This document shows positions 8,336 to 17,464 of a stretch of DNA of 64,000 nt, piece by piece. Source of the DNA: Gordonia spumicola (GTDB lineage: Bacteria; Actinomycetota; Actinomycetes; Mycobacteriales; Mycobacteriaceae); contig NZ_BJOV01000003.1 in NCBI RefSeq assembly GCF_009932475.1, positions 558,001 through 622,000 on the forward strand. The letters are read 5' to 3'. The notes below the pieces were generated by a model. That model saw only the letters and a program-made list of their open reading frames with translations, was not told the origin of the DNA and did no database searches. Positions within the stretch are counted from its first letter, which is position 1; each line of letters opens with the position of its first letter. Both the position numbers and the translations under genes were made by a program.

Positions 8336-9223
8336 TCAGGACGCGACAGCGGCCCGATCGGCATAGTCGTGGAAGCCCTGGCCCGACTTCTTGCCGAGCC
8401 TGCCCTCGTCGACCATCCGGACCAGGAGCGGCGGCGGCGCGTACAGGGGTTCGTCGAACTCCTCGACCATCCGGTCCGCGATCGCCTTGACCGTGTCGAG
8501 GCCGACGAGATCCGCGATCTTGAGTGGACCCATCGGATGCGAGAAGCCGAGGACCATCGCCTTGTCGACGTCGTCGACGGTCGCGAAGCCGCTCTCGACC
8601 ATCCGCATCGCGGTCAGGAGGTACGGCACGAGAAGGGCGTTGACCACGAAGCCCGAACGGTCGGCCGACCTGATCACCTGCTTGCCGAGGACGTCGTGGG
8701 CGAAGGTCTCGGCGCGCGCCGCGGCGCCGTCGCCGGTGTTCGTCGTGGTGACGAGTTCGACGAGCGGGATCGTCGGCACCGGATGGAAGAAGTGGAGGCC
8801 GAGCACCCGGCTCGGGTCACGGGTCGCCGCAGCGAGTGCGGCGATCGGGATGGACGACGTGCTGGAGGCGATCACCGCGTCCGGCGCGGTGACGATGTCG
8901 TCGAGCCTCGCGAACACGGCGGCCTTGGCGGCCTCGTCCTCGGGGACGGCCTCGACGACGAGCTGGCGGTCGGCGAAGTCCGCGAGGTCGGATGTGAAAC
9001 GCAAGCGCCACGACGCCTGCTCGCGTTCGCGTTCGGTGAGCACGCCGACGGAGACGCCGCGGTCGAGTGCGGCGAGGATGCGAATGCGTCCCTTGGCGAC
9101 GAGATCGCGCGACGGGGCATAGACGAGCACGTCGACTCCGGCGCGAGCGCAGATCTCGGCGACACCCGAACCCATCCGACCCGCGCCGACGACGCCGACT
9201 CGGGTGACCTTCTCGGTTGTCAC
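8336..9223 (-). CDS. fadB2: 3-hydroxybutyryl-CoA dehydrogenase
   Basis: The 295-residue NAD-dependent enzyme oxidises 3-hydroxyacyl-CoA. The Rossmann motif GAGRMGSGVAEICARAG is near residues 13-29. The SSTSSIPI segment follows near 119-126, and the catalytic His lies in GLHFFHPVP near 141-149. The C-terminal 3HCDH domain contains the GPLKIADLVGLD motif. The length fits stand-alone FadB2-type enzymes. It lies directly downstream of isocitrate lyase in the same direction, as in mycobacteria, linking beta-oxidation to the glyoxylate shunt. Confidence 0.93.
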   Translation of the reverse strand: MTTEKVTRVGVVGAGRMGSGVAEICARAGVDVLVYAPSRDLVAKGRIRILAALDRGVSVGVLTEREREQASWRLRFTSDLADFADRQLVVEAVPEDEAAKAAVFARLDDIVTAPDAVIASSTSSIPIAALAAATRDPSRVLGLHFFHPVPTIPLVELVTTTNTGDGAAARAETFAHDVLGKQVIRSADRSGFVVNALLVPYLLTAMRMVESGFATVDDVDKAMVLGFSHPMGPLKIADLVGLDTVKAIADRMVEEFDEPLYAPPPLLVRMVDEGRLGKKSGQGFHDYADRAAVAS

Positions 9224-9263
9224 TGTCGCAACTCCTGTCCGGAACGAATGGGGGCGGGTAGCA

Positions 9264-9313
9264 GACGATCCCGGATCGGGCGAGGCTCGCGCCCCACCCG
9301 ATCCGGGATCGTC
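9264..9313. terminator. Terminator after isocitrate lyase
   Basis: Seventeen-bp perfect arms (GACGATCCCGGATCGGG and its complement) are separated by 16 nt between aceA and fadB2. The structure would end or attenuate aceA transcription before fadB2. Confidence 0.75.
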
Positions 9314-9350
9314 ATGGCGTTGACCGTCTCACGGGGAGACGAGGGAGGTC

Positions 9351-10643
9351 CTAGTGGAACTGGCCCTCTTCGGTCGAGCCCTTGAGAGCTGCGGTCGAGG
9401 TGTTGGGATCGACGGTCGTGGCGATCTTGTCGAAGTAGCCCGCGCCGACCTCACGCTGGTGCTTGGTGGCGGTGTAGCCGCGCTCCTCGGCAGCGAACTC
9501 GCGCTCCTGCAGGTCGACGTATGCCGACATCTGGTTGCGGGCGTAGCCGTGAGCCAGGTCGAACATCGAGTAGTTGAGGGCGTGGAAGCCGGCCAGCGTG
9601 ATGAACTGGAAGGTGAAGCCCATCGCGCCGAGCTCGTTCTGGAACTTGGCGATGGTGTCGTCGTCCAGGTGCTGCTTCCAGTTGAAGGAAGGCGAGCAGT
9701 TGTACGAGAGGAGCTGGTCCGGGAACTCGGCCTTGACGGCCTCGGCGAACTGCTTGGCGAGTGCCAGGTCGGGCTTGCCGGTCTCCATCCAGATCATGTC
9801 CGCGTACGGCGCGTAGGCCTTGGCGCGGGCGATGCAGGGCTCGATGCCGTTCTTGATGCCGTAGAAGCCTTCGGCGGTGCGGGTGCCGTCGAGGAACGGA
9901 CGGTCGCGCTCGTCGACGTCCGAGGTCAGCAGCGTGGCGGCCTCAGCGTCGGTGCGGGCGATGACGACGGTGGGGGTGTTCGCGACGTCGGCGGCGAGGC
10001 GAGCCGAGGTCAGCGTGCGGATGTGCTGCTGGGTGGGGATGAGCACCTTGCCGCCGAGGTGGCCGCACTTCTTCTCCGAGGCGAGCTGGTCTTCCCAGTG
10101 GGTGCCCGCGGCGCCGGCCGAGATCATGGCCTTCTGCAGCTCGTAGACGTTGAGGGCGCCGCCGAAGCCGGCTTCGCCGTCGGCGACGATCGGGACGACC
10201 CAGTTGTCGACGGAGTTGTCACCCTCGACAGCGGCGATCTCGTCGGCGCGCAGCATCGCGTTGTTGATGCGACGGACGACGGCCGGAACCGAGTTGGCCG
10301 GGTACAGCGACTGGTCGGGGTAGGTGTGGCCCGCGAGGTTCGCGTCGCCTGCGACCTGCCAGCCCGACAGGTAGATGGCCTTGAGGCCCGCGCGGACCTG
10401 CTGGACGGCCATGTTGCCGGTCAGGGCACCGAGGGCGTTGATGTAGCTGCCGTCACCCTTGGTGACGCCTTCCCACAGGATCTCGGCACCGCGGCGGGCG
10501 AGGGTGTTCTCCTCGACGACCGAACCCTGCAGCTGCACGACCTGCTCTGCGGTGTAGTCACGGGTGATGCCTTCCCAGCGCGGGTTGGTGTCCCAATCCT
10601 GCTGGATCTCGGCGGCGGTACGCGGCTTTCCGACGTTGCTCAT
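9351..10643 (-). CDS. aceA: Isocitrate lyase
   Basis: The 430-residue enzyme cleaves isocitrate into glyoxylate and succinate for growth on acetate and fatty acids. The catalytic signature KKCGHLGG lies near residue 190. [10 protein letters not shown] is near 310-320, and the N-terminus [17 protein letters not shown] is typical of actinobacterial Icl1. The gene has a long upstream region with RamB-like motifs. With fadB2, ramB and hbhA nearby, the locus is geared to lipid carbon use. Confidence 0.97.
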   Translation of the reverse strand: MSNVGKPRTAAEIQQDWDTNPRWEGITRDYTAEQVVQLQGSVVEENTLARRGAEILWEGVTKGDGSYINALGALTGNMAVQQVRAGLKAIYLSGWQVAGDANLAGHTYPDQSLYPANSVPAVVRRINNAMLRADEIAAVEGDNSVDNWVVPIVADGEAGFGGALNVYELQKAMISAGAAGTHWEDQLASEKKCGHLGGKVLIPTQQHIRTLTSARLAADVANTPTVVIARTDAEAATLLTSDVDERDRPFLDGTRTAEGFYGIKNGIEPCIARAKAYAPYADMIWMETGKPDLALAKQFAEAVKAEFPDQLLSYNCSPSFNWKQHLDDDTIAKFQNELGAMGFTFQFITLAGFHALNYSMFDLAHGYARNQMSAYVDLQEREFAAEERGYTATKHQREVGAGYFDKIATTVDPNTSTAALKGSTEEGQFH

Positions 10644-10782
10644 AGCCTTCGCTTTCGTTAGAACTGCTGGATTCGCAGTGTCTGCTTGGATCTCGGCGCT
10701 CCCCGGTTGCGAACCGGCTTACACCTGGAGGCGATGCCTGACGCCAGGTTGCCACAGATCAAACGTCCTGGTCCAGCCCTTG

Positions 10783-10833
10783 TTACTGCAAAGTTAGGGC
10801 ATTCGCTTTCGCAATTTTGCAAATGTTGCGAAG
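10783..10833. promoter_or_regulatory. RamB-like binding sites upstream of isocitrate lyase
   Basis: Read on the gene's strand, 10783-10796 is TAACTTTGCAGTAA, close to the corynebacterial RamB consensus (A/G)AACTTTGCAAA. A second cluster follows: TTCGCAA at 10808-10814, a central TTTTGCAAAT, and TTGCGAA at 10826-10832, forming an inverted arrangement. These lie 140-190 bp upstream of the aceA start. The rest of the 10644-11010 gap contains no convincing gene. Confidence 0.55.
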
Positions 10834-11010
10834 ATCGTCGAATGCCAGACCGAAGGCTCCTCGCAAAAAAGTACGCGCGTACTGGGAAAACGTCAGACGC
10901 GATGCGGCCGACCGCATCGGACCGGCCGCGCCTACACACCCCCGATCGACAGCACAATAATTCATGCGTGTGAGGGACATCACCGTCCGGTGCGCGGCGC
11001 CGACCGTCGT

Positions 11011-11754
11011 CTACTCGGCGCAGGCGCGGTCGACGGCGTCTCGGACGAGGTCGGCGAATGCGGCCTCGGTGATCGGCGGCTGCGTCGACGGCGCGCCCGG
11101 CATCACCTCGGCCTCCGTCCCGGAGACGCCCAGCTGGATGGTGATCACCTGGCCGCCCGGACGCTCCACCAGGACGTTGGCGAGCAGCGCCGTCCGCGAC
11201 CGCGGATTCGCGCCCGCGGGACGTTTCACCGAATCGGTCCGCACCAGGTACGCCTGGACCACGTGGTCGGCCCTCAGCGCGGGCAGTTCGACGGACGTGT
11301 TGGTGATCGGAACGCCCGCGAGCGATCCCGTCGACGGCGTCGCGGTGACGACTGCGCACGGTCCGCTGGTGTCGCGCCGATCGGCGTCCACGTCGCGACG
11401 GACGCTGCTGAGGAGTTCGCTGAACACGCCGGTGTCCGACTGCGCGACCACCAGGACCGTGTTGTCCTCGGTGAGCTGTGGATTGAACTTCGCGTCGGCC
11501 GTCGGCTTGCAGTCGGCGGGGGCGAACGCGACGGTGGCCGCGGAGTCGAGAGTCGCGCGGTTGGCGGCGATGAGGTCGGCGACCGACTGGGGCACCACGG
11601 TGAACCCGGCGGGCACTGCGTCGCCCGGCAGCAGCCGCGACGCGAGGTCCGAGCCGGGGTCGGACGGCCCCGATCCACACGAGGTCAGGAGCATCGCCGC
11701 GACAGCGACGCCCGCGGCGGTGATGATGGTCGTACCCGGCAGTCGTGAACGCAC
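11011..11754 (-). CDS. Putative lipoprotein of unknown function
   Basis: The 247-residue protein starts at a GTG at 11754, with a basic N-terminus, a hydrophobic stretch and the lipobox LLTSC (Cys26), so it is exported and lipid-anchored. The mature part contains two internal cysteines (ADC and GPC regions) and a C-terminal FADLVRDAVDRACAE, so disulfides are likely. It resembles small actinobacterial periplasmic sensor-like or DUF5642-type lipoproteins, but I cannot assign a family firmly. It is divergent from ramB with a 60-bp gap. Confidence 0.8.
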   Translation of the reverse strand: MRSRLPGTTIITAAGVAVAAMLLTSCGSGPSDPGSDLASRLLPGDAVPAGFTVVPQSVADLIAANRATLDSAATVAFAPADCKPTADAKFNPQLTEDNTVLVVAQSDTGVFSELLSSVRRDVDADRRDTSGPCAVVTATPSTGSLAGVPITNTSVELPALRADHVVQAYLVRTDSVKRPAGANPRSRTALLANVLVERPGGQVITIQLGVSGTEAEVMPGAPSTQPPITEAAFADLVRDAVDRACAE

Positions 11755-11814
11755 GCGGTCACGGTACCCCGGACCATCGACTGTCGACGGGCGACGGAGA
11801 GGACTCGGCTTTCG

Positions 11815-13239
11815 ATGAGCGGCACCAAGATGTACGTCGGCGCTCGGCTCCGGCGACTCCGCGGCGAGCGTGGACTGTCGCAGTCGACGATGGCGACGAC
11901 CCTGGGGATCTCGGCGTCGTACCTGAATCAGATCGAGCACGACACCCGGCCGCTGACGGCTCCCGTGCTCGCGAAGATCACCGAGATCTTCGGCATCGAC
12001 ATCGGCTTCTTCGACCCGCAGGACGACGTCCGGCTCGTCGCCGAGCTGCGAGAGGCCCTGCTCGACGAGGACCTCGACTTCGATCCGGCGGCGAGCGACG
12101 CGAACGAGGTGTCGGCGATGGTCGGCTCTCACCGCGCGATCGCGGAGGCTCTCGTCGGCATGCACAGCAGGTATCGGGTGGTGTCCGAGCAGTTGGCGGC
12201 GGCCACCGCCGGCCGCGGCGAGACGAGCGGACGCGGTGCGATCAGTGCGCCGCACGAGGAGGTCCGGAACTTCTTCTACCAGCGGCGCAACTACATCCAC
12301 GAGTTGGACGAGGCCGCCGAGGGGCTCACCTCGCGGATGCGCATGCACTCGGCCGACGTCCGCGCGGGCCTCACCTCACGCATCGAGGAGGTCCACGGGA
12401 TCCGAATCGCCCGGCGCGTCGACCTCGGCGACAACGTGCTGCACCGGTTCGACAAGGAGAGGCGGCTCATCGAGTTCTCCGCGGCGCTCTCCCCCGGTCA
12501 GCGCGCGTTCAAGGTCGCGGCCGAACTCGCCTACCTGGAGTTCGGGGATCTGATCACCTCGCTCGTCGCCGAGGGCGGCTTCTCCACGGACGACGCGACG
12601 GCCCTCGCCCGGCAGGGGCTCGCGAGCTACTTCGCGGCGGCCGCGGTGCTGCCGTACGCCCAGTTCCACGGCGCCGCGGAGGACTACCGGTACGACATCG
12701 AGCGGCTCTCGGCGTTCTACGCGGTCTCGTACGAGACCGTCTGCCACCGACTGTCGACGCTGCAACGTCCGAACCTCCGTGGGGTGCCGTGGACGTTCGT
12801 GCGCGTCGACCGCGCGGGCAACATGTCCAAGCGGCAGTCGGCGACGGGTTTCAACTTCTCGTCCAGCGGCGGGACGTGTCCGCTGTGGAACGTGTACGAG
12901 TCGTTCACCTCGCCCGGCAAGATCCTCACGCAGATCACCGAGATGCCCGACGGACGCGAGTACTTCTGGGTGTCGCGGACGGTGGAACGCCGCGCGGCCC
13001 GCTACGGCCAGCCGGGCAAGACGTTCGCTATCGGCATGGGTTGCGAACTCCGCCACGCGAACCGCGTCGTCTACTCGGACGGAGTCGGGATCGGGTCGGA
13101 CGCCAGCGCCACCCCGATCGGCGCGGGCTGCCGCGTCTGCGATCGACGGAACTGTCCCCAACGGGCGTTCCCGCCGCTCGGCTCCACCCTCGACATCGAC
13201 GAACACCGCAGCACCGTCTCGCCATACACGACGACATGA
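11815..13239 (+). CDS. ramB: RamB-type XRE/short-chain fatty acyl regulator
   Basis: The 474-residue protein has an N-terminal XRE helix-turn-helix (about 6-65, LSQSTMATTLGISASYLNQIE). An IrrE-like/DUF955 region (about 180-290) and a C-terminal DUF2083 domain with a cysteine-containing end (CRVCDRRNCPQR) follow. This is the architecture of RamB of Corynebacterium and M. tuberculosis Rv0465c. RamB represses or adjusts acetate and glyoxylate-shunt genes such as aceA. The nearby aceA promoter carries matching motifs. Confidence 0.92.
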   Translation: MSGTKMYVGARLRRLRGERGLSQSTMATTLGISASYLNQIEHDTRPLTAPVLAKITEIFGIDIGFFDPQDDVRLVAELREALLDEDLDFDPAASDANEVSAMVGSHRAIAEALVGMHSRYRVVSEQLAAATAGRGETSGRGAISAPHEEVRNFFYQRRNYIHELDEAAEGLTSRMRMHSADVRAGLTSRIEEVHGIRIARRVDLGDNVLHRFDKERRLIEFSAALSPGQRAFKVAAELAYLEFGDLITSLVAEGGFSTDDATALARQGLASYFAAAAVLPYAQFHGAAEDYRYDIERLSAFYAVSYETVCHRLSTLQRPNLRGVPWTFVRVDRAGNMSKRQSATGFNFSSSGGTCPLWNVYESFTSPGKILTQITEMPDGREYFWVSRTVERRAARYGQPGKTFAIGMGCELRHANRVVYSDGVGIGSDASATPIGAGCRVCDRRNCPQRAFPPLGSTLDIDEHRSTVSPYTTT

Positions 13240-13299
13240 CGTCGCGTTCGGCGGGGGGATGACCGTTTTCGGGCGGCCCGTCGGGCACGATCGGAAGGT

Positions 13300-14238
13300 G
13301 TGAGCAGAAGTGTCCGGTGGAAATCCCTCGTCGCGGTCCTCGCGATGTCAGTCGTCGCGCCGTTCCTGACCGTGCCCGGAACCGCCGACGCCGCGACGGC
13401 TCGGGTGGTCTCCGTGCACCGGGTGGACGGACAGCTCGCCCTGGTGCGCGTGTACTCCCCCGCACTTCGGACGGTGATCACCAACCAGGTGCTCCTCCCG
13501 CCCAACGGTGCGCCGACTCCCGTGTTCTATCTCTTGAACGGCAAGTCCGGCGGCGTCGACGGAGACAGTTGGCTCCGCAAGACGCGGTATCGGACGTTCT
13601 TCGCGGGCAAGCGGGTCACCGTGGTGTCGCCCGTCGGCGGTGGATACACCTGGTATTCGACGCGGGGTTGGCAACGGTACCTGCAGCATGATCTCCCCGC
13701 CGCGATCGACGCGAGGTTCCCGACCACCGGGCGGGCGGCGATCGCGGGTCTCTCGCACAGCGCGTCGGCCGCGCTCGACATCGCCGGACGTGACCGCCGG
13801 TTCGTCGCCGCGGCCTCGTACAGCGGATGCCCGGCGATCACGTCGCCGACGGGAACGGCCGCCGTCGTCGCGACCATGGCGAGCGGCGGACAGAACGCGT
13901 TCGCGGTCTTCGGCCCCGCGGGCGGCCCCGGCTGGGTGGACCACGATCCGGCGCGCAACCCGCGTCGGCTCTCCGGGAAGGCCGTCTACCTCGGCGCGGG
14001 CAGTGGCGTGCCGGGCCGGTTCGACGGTCCGGTCCTGGGCTACCCCGGACTGCTCGTCGGTCCGACGCAGGTGGAGTCCATCGTCCGCGGCTGCACCGAC
14101 GTCATGCGCGCGTCCCTCGCGCGCGCCGGGGTGCGGCACACGGTCCGCGTCTTCTCCACCGGGGCGCACACGTGGGGTCTGTTCTACCGCGAGCTCAAGG
14201 ACAGCTGGCGCGTGATCGCCCCCGCGCTGCATCGCTGA
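13300..14238 (+). CDS. Secreted mycolyltransferase-like esterase (Ag85 family fold)
   Basis: The 312-residue protein starts at GTG 13300 with a signal peptide (about 1-32, ending near TADAATA). The mature part is an esterase/antigen-85-type hydrolase. It has the nucleophile elbow GLSHSAS near residues 150-156, where antigen 85 has GLSMAAS, a DHDPARNP acidic region, and GAHTWGLF carrying the probable catalytic His near 290. It probably transfers or hydrolyses mycolates on trehalose or arabinogalactan in the cell envelope. It is shorter than antigen 85 and may be an esterase only. Confidence 0.82.
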   Translation: MSRSVRWKSLVAVLAMSVVAPFLTVPGTADAATARVVSVHRVDGQLALVRVYSPALRTVITNQVLLPPNGAPTPVFYLLNGKSGGVDGDSWLRKTRYRTFFAGKRVTVVSPVGGGYTWYSTRGWQRYLQHDLPAAIDARFPTTGRAAIAGLSHSASAALDIAGRDRRFVAAASYSGCPAITSPTGTAAVVATMASGGQNAFAVFGPAGGPGWVDHDPARNPRRLSGKAVYLGAGSGVPGRFDGPVLGYPGLLVGPTQVESIVRGCTDVMRASLARAGVRHTVRVFSTGAHTWGLFYRELKDSWRVIAPALHR

Positions 14239-14259
14239 GCCGTCGACTACCGTGTGGTC

Positions 14260-14799
14260 ATGACCACACCTCGCGTGAGTCCCGGCGGCTTCGGCGACCT
14301 CGGACCGATCAACTGGCTCGTCGTCCGGGCGATGTCGCTCGCGACCGGCACCGAGAACGCACACATCTTCGCGACCCTCGGCCGCAGCAAGGGCCTGTTC
14401 CGCGGCTGGCTACACTTCTCCTCGCGCATGATGCCGTTCGGCGAACTGTCCCGCAGGGAGACGGAGATGATCATCATCCGCGTCGCTCACCTGCGCGGAT
14501 GCGACTACGAGCTCGATCATCACCGTCGTCTCGGTGCGAAGGCAGGCCTCGACGCGGACGCGATCGACCGCGTCATCGAGGGCCCCGACGCACTGTGGGG
14601 CGACCGCGAACGCACGCTGCTGCTGGCCGCGGGCGAGCTCGTCGCCGACCGGGACCTGTCGGATCAGACGTGGGACGCCCTGCGCCGTCATCTCACCGAG
14701 CGACAGGCGATCGCCTTCACGCTGCTCGTCGGGCAGTACGACTCCCTCGCCACCACGATCGGCGTGCTGCGGGTGCAGCGGGACGGGTTCGCACGGTGA
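14260..14799 (+). CDS. Carboxymuconolactone decarboxylase (AhpD-like) family protein
   Basis: The roughly 179-residue protein contains the CMD/AhpD-type motif RGCDYELDHHRRLG (Cys near 81). It has only the first position of the AhpD CxxC pair, so thiol peroxidase activity is doubtful. The ATG at 14260 is preferred over a GTG two codons upstream. A similar gene next to ramB in M. tuberculosis (Rv0464c) supports conserved context. Its stop overlaps the methyltransferase GTG by 4 nt. Confidence 0.85.
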   Translation: MTTPRVSPGGFGDLGPINWLVVRAMSLATGTENAHIFATLGRSKGLFRGWLHFSSRMMPFGELSRRETEMIIIRVAHLRGCDYELDHHRRLGAKAGLDADAIDRVIEGPDALWGDRERTLLLAAGELVADRDLSDQTWDALRRHLTERQAIAFTLLVGQYDSLATTIGVLRVQRDGFAR

Positions 14800-15440
14800 G
14801 CTCCATCGCCCAGCGGATGATGGGCAATCCCGTCTTCTCCCAGGTGTACGAACGCGCATGGCGGCCGCTGTTCACTCGAGGCTTCAGCCTCGGCGCGTCC
14901 GACACCGCCGACTACGACCGAGCCCTGCGCGCCTACCTGGCACGGCCGGGCGAGCGGACGGTCCTGGACATCGCGTGCGGACCGGGCAACTACAGCGCGG
15001 ACGCCTCGCGCGGCCTGACCGGCGACGGCCGGTACATCGGCATCGACTTCTCGGCGTCGATGCTGGCGCAGGCAGTCCGGGACAACAGCGCCGACCGGGT
15101 CGCCTTCCTCCGCGGGGACGCCCATCGTCTCCCGTTCGCCGACGGCACGTTCGACACCGTTCTCTGCCTCGCGGCCCTGTACCTGATCCCGGACCCGTTG
15201 CCGGTGCTCGACGAGATGGCCCGGGTGTGCGCACCCGGCGGCGAGGCGATCGTGTTCACGACGTCGCGGACGTCGATCGCCGCGCTGCCCGGCGCGGACG
15301 CCCTGACCGCCCTGTCCGGCCTGCGGATCTTCGGCGTCCGAGAGATCACCGAGCGGTTCGCGGCGCTCGGCATGGAGCACGTGGAGCAGACCGTGACCGG
15401 CGTCGGACAGTTCGTGCACGCACGCAGACCGGCCGAGTGA
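14796..15440 (+). CDS. SAM-dependent class I methyltransferase
   Basis: The 214-residue protein has a Methyltransf_11 fold. SAM motif I VLDIACGPGNYS is at about 57-68, the acidic ribose contact YIGIDFS at about 79-85, and motif post-II RLPFADGTFDTVLCLAALYLIPDP lies near 109-132. The start is the GTG overlapping the upstream stop (GTGA). It is followed by the cupin gene with 1 bp between stop and start. The substrate is unknown; homologues are often annotated as ubiquinone/menaquinone-type methyltransferases. Confidence 0.85.
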   Translation: MSSIAQRMMGNPVFSQVYERAWRPLFTRGFSLGASDTADYDRALRAYLARPGERTVLDIACGPGNYSADASRGLTGDGRYIGIDFSASMLAQAVRDNSADRVAFLRGDAHRLPFADGTFDTVLCLAALYLIPDPLPVLDEMARVCAPGGEAIVFTTSRTSIAALPGADALTALSGLRIFGVREITERFAALGMEHVEQTVTGVGQFVHARRPAE

Positions 15441-15441
15441 C

Positions 15442-15771
15442 ATGCACGCCTATCTGACAGACCTCGACGCGCCCAACGACACGACGGGCGACCGTCCGAC
15501 GCTGCGACGACTGCATCTGAGCGACACCGAGACCGTCATCCGCATCGCGTTCCGCGCGGGTCAGCAGATGCGCGAGCACACCGCGGCACATCCGATCCTC
15601 GTGCTCGGCCAGACCGGCGAGATCGACTTCACCGTCGAGAACCAGACGCATCGACTGCGTCCGGGCACCGCCGTCACCGTCGACCGGATGGTTCCGCACG
15701 CGCTGACGGCGGTCACGGACGGGACTGTCACACTTGTCATGATCCACGGGAGCCGAGCACAGGGAGAGTGA
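15442..15771 (+). CDS. Small cupin-domain protein
   Basis: This 109-residue single-domain cupin (beta-barrel about 35-105) has the first metal motif partly conserved (QQMREHTAAHPILVLGQTGE) and a second-motif histidine in MVPHALTAV. It may bind a metal or small ligand. It starts 1 bp after the methyltransferase stop, and its own stop overlaps the next start by 4 nt, so the group is translated together. Such cupins beside HTH genes often serve as sensors or small-molecule dioxygenases. The role is not known. Confidence 0.8.
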   Translation: MHAYLTDLDAPNDTTGDRPTLRRLHLSDTETVIRIAFRAGQQMREHTAAHPILVLGQTGEIDFTVENQTHRLRPGTAVTVDRMVPHALTAVTDGTVTLVMIHGSRAQGE

Positions 15772-16451
15772 CGATGACGGACGCGACCGGTCGCCCGCGC
15801 GACCGAGTACGGGAACTCCTCGCGACGTCCGACACCGAACTCGACGCGCACGAGGTCGGCAGAGCGCTCGACATCCACGCGACGACGGCCCGCTTCCACC
15901 TGAACAACCTGGTCACCGAGGGCGCCGCGATCACCGTTCAGCTGCCGCCCGAGGGGGTCGGCCGTCCACGGCTGGCCTACACGATCGCGCCGCCGCCCGC
16001 CGCCGACGAACTCGACCGGCTGCTGCTGATGCAGCTCGGTCCGACGCCGGAGGCCCGGGAGGCCGCGGCGGCGACGGCGGGGCGTCAGTGGGCCCGACTG
16101 CATGCGGCGCCCGCCCCCCAGGCCGCACTCCCCGACCCGGTCATCGCCGTCGAGACGACCCTCACCCGCCTCGGATTCCGCATCACCGACGTGCTGTCGG
16201 AGTTCGGGCGGCATCGGATCACGCTGTGCTCATGCCCGCTGAAGCACCTCGCCTCGCGCGCGCCCGAGGTGGCCCGCGGGGCGGTCCGCGGGGCCGTCGA
16301 CGAGGCCCTCGCCGCGGGCGCCCTCGACGATGCGTACGACGCCGTCGTGCATCCCGATCCGGACGGCGACTGCACCCTGATACTGGTCCTGTCCGGTGCG
16401 GAGCAGCTCACGCTCGACGAGATGCTCGCGACCGTCACGCCACCGGACTGA
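15768..16451 (+). CDS. HTH transcriptional regulator (ArsR/SufR-like)
   Basis: The 227-residue protein has an N-terminal winged helix (about 8-65, DAHEVGRALDIHATTARFHL), like the MarR/ArsR-type domains of SufR-like regulators. The C-terminal domain contains a CSCPLKH segment near 152-158 and a later cysteine near 203, which could bind a metal or Fe-S cluster. Fewer cysteines are present than in classical SufR. The start is a GTG overlapping the cupin stop, or the ATG two codons on. It probably regulates the CMD-methyltransferase-cupin group. Confidence 0.8.
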   Translation: MTMTDATGRPRDRVRELLATSDTELDAHEVGRALDIHATTARFHLNNLVTEGAAITVQLPPEGVGRPRLAYTIAPPPAADELDRLLLMQLGPTPEAREAAAATAGRQWARLHAAPAPQAALPDPVIAVETTLTRLGFRITDVLSEFGRHRITLCSCPLKHLASRAPEVARGAVRGAVDEALAAGALDDAYDAVVHPDPDGDCTLILVLSGAEQLTLDEMLATVTPPD

Positions 16452-16466
16452 ACCCGTCGTGCTCGG

Positions 16467-17342
16467 TCAGAAGTCGCGGTAGTCGCGCACCGGCATCCGC
16501 GCGCCGCGTCGCTCCGGCGCGGTGCCCGCCACCTCGCACAGCCTGATCACGCGGTACCGCTGACCCCGGTAGGGCTCGAGCAGTTCGAGCATCCGGGCGT
16601 CGTCGATCCTCTCGCCGATCAGCGTCGTCCCCACGATCGACGGCGTGTGATAGTCCCCGACCGGCACCGCGTCGGGGTCGCCGAGTGCCCTGATCCGCGT
16701 GTGCGCGGCCGTCCACGGACCGATCCCGCGCAGCGTCGTCAACGCGTCGGCCTGGCGTTCGACGTCGACCCTCGCCGCGGCGCGGATGGTCCGCATCCGC
16801 ACGGGTTCCGCTCCGCTGCGATGCCAGTCCGCTTCGGTGATGTCGCGCCACGTCTCCCGTGGCGGCGGGACGCGCATGTCCGGCGGCACGGGCCCCGGCG
16901 CGGGTTCGCCGTAGCGTCGCAGCAGGTACCGCCACGCTCGGTGGGCCTCGCTGCCCACCACCTTCTGTTCCAGCACATTCGCGACGAGCGCCTCCCACAC
17001 CCGACCGCTGGCGCCGATCCGCAGGCCGGGCCGCGCCGAGACGAGGCGTCGCACCACCGGGTCGACCGCCGTCAGCTCCTCCGGCCGGTCGAGCGCTCCG
17101 ACCATCGCGGGCGCCGAGTCGAGGAGCCACGCCGCGCCCGGTCCCCAGGCCCTGACCACCACCTCATCGCCCCCGACGCGCACGGCGACCGTCCCCGCGC
17201 CGTCGGGCGTGTGAACGGCCCGCCAGACCGACCCGTCCGGCGCACGACGGTAGGCGGGGTCGGCTCCGCCCCTGCGGTGGACGCCGAGGATCGCACCGAG
17301 CGCCACCGGACCAGCGGTTTTCCAGGAGCGTTCGGCGGCCAT
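16467..17342 (-). CDS. DNA-3-methyladenine glycosylase family protein (AlkA-like)
   Basis: The 291-residue protein has the helix-hairpin-helix GPD signature LTTLRGIGPWTAAHTRIRAL near residues 200-220. The catalytic aspartate lies in PVGDYHTP near 228-232. This matches the AlkA/3-methyladenine glycosylase II group, which excises alkylated bases. The start ATG at 17342 (MAAERSWKTAG) was chosen; a 14-codon extension is possible. It is convergent with the HTH gene. The N-terminal domain is an AlkA-like beta region. Confidence 0.87.
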   Translation of the reverse strand: MAAERSWKTAGPVALGAILGVHRRGGADPAYRRAPDGSVWRAVHTPDGAGTVAVRVGGDEVVVRAWGPGAAWLLDSAPAMVGALDRPEELTAVDPVVRRLVSARPGLRIGASGRVWEALVANVLEQKVVGSEAHRAWRYLLRRYGEPAPGPVPPDMRVPPPRETWRDITEADWHRSGAEPVRMRTIRAAARVDVERQADALTTLRGIGPWTAAHTRIRALGDPDAVPVGDYHTPSIVGTTLIGERIDDARMLELLEPYRGQRYRVIRLCEVAGTAPERRGARMPVRDYRDF

Positions 17343-17406
17343 GGGTCCATTCTGCCGCCCCGGCGAAATTGTGACTTGACACACGCATCGCTCGGCGACA
17401 CAATTC

Positions 17407-17430
17407 TTAACTGAGCCGCCAGTCAGTTAT
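17407..17430. promoter_or_regulatory. TetR-type operator A upstream of the acyl-CoA synthetase operon
   Basis: Read in reverse, the core is TGACTGGCGGCTCAGTTAA. It lies 35-58 bp upstream of the first gene of the operon and matches 21 of 24 positions of the amine-oxidase site at 24678-24701. It is a likely binding site for the TetR protein encoded at 22309-22908. Confidence 0.65.
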
Positions 17431-17464
17431 CTGGCTCTCCCCGAACCAGTGAGGTGCATCACCC

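Noticed and set aside
10644..11010. Short plus-strand frame (about 95 codons) upstream of aceA
   Set aside because: It lies over the RamB-like sites and has no ribosome-binding site or homologous features.
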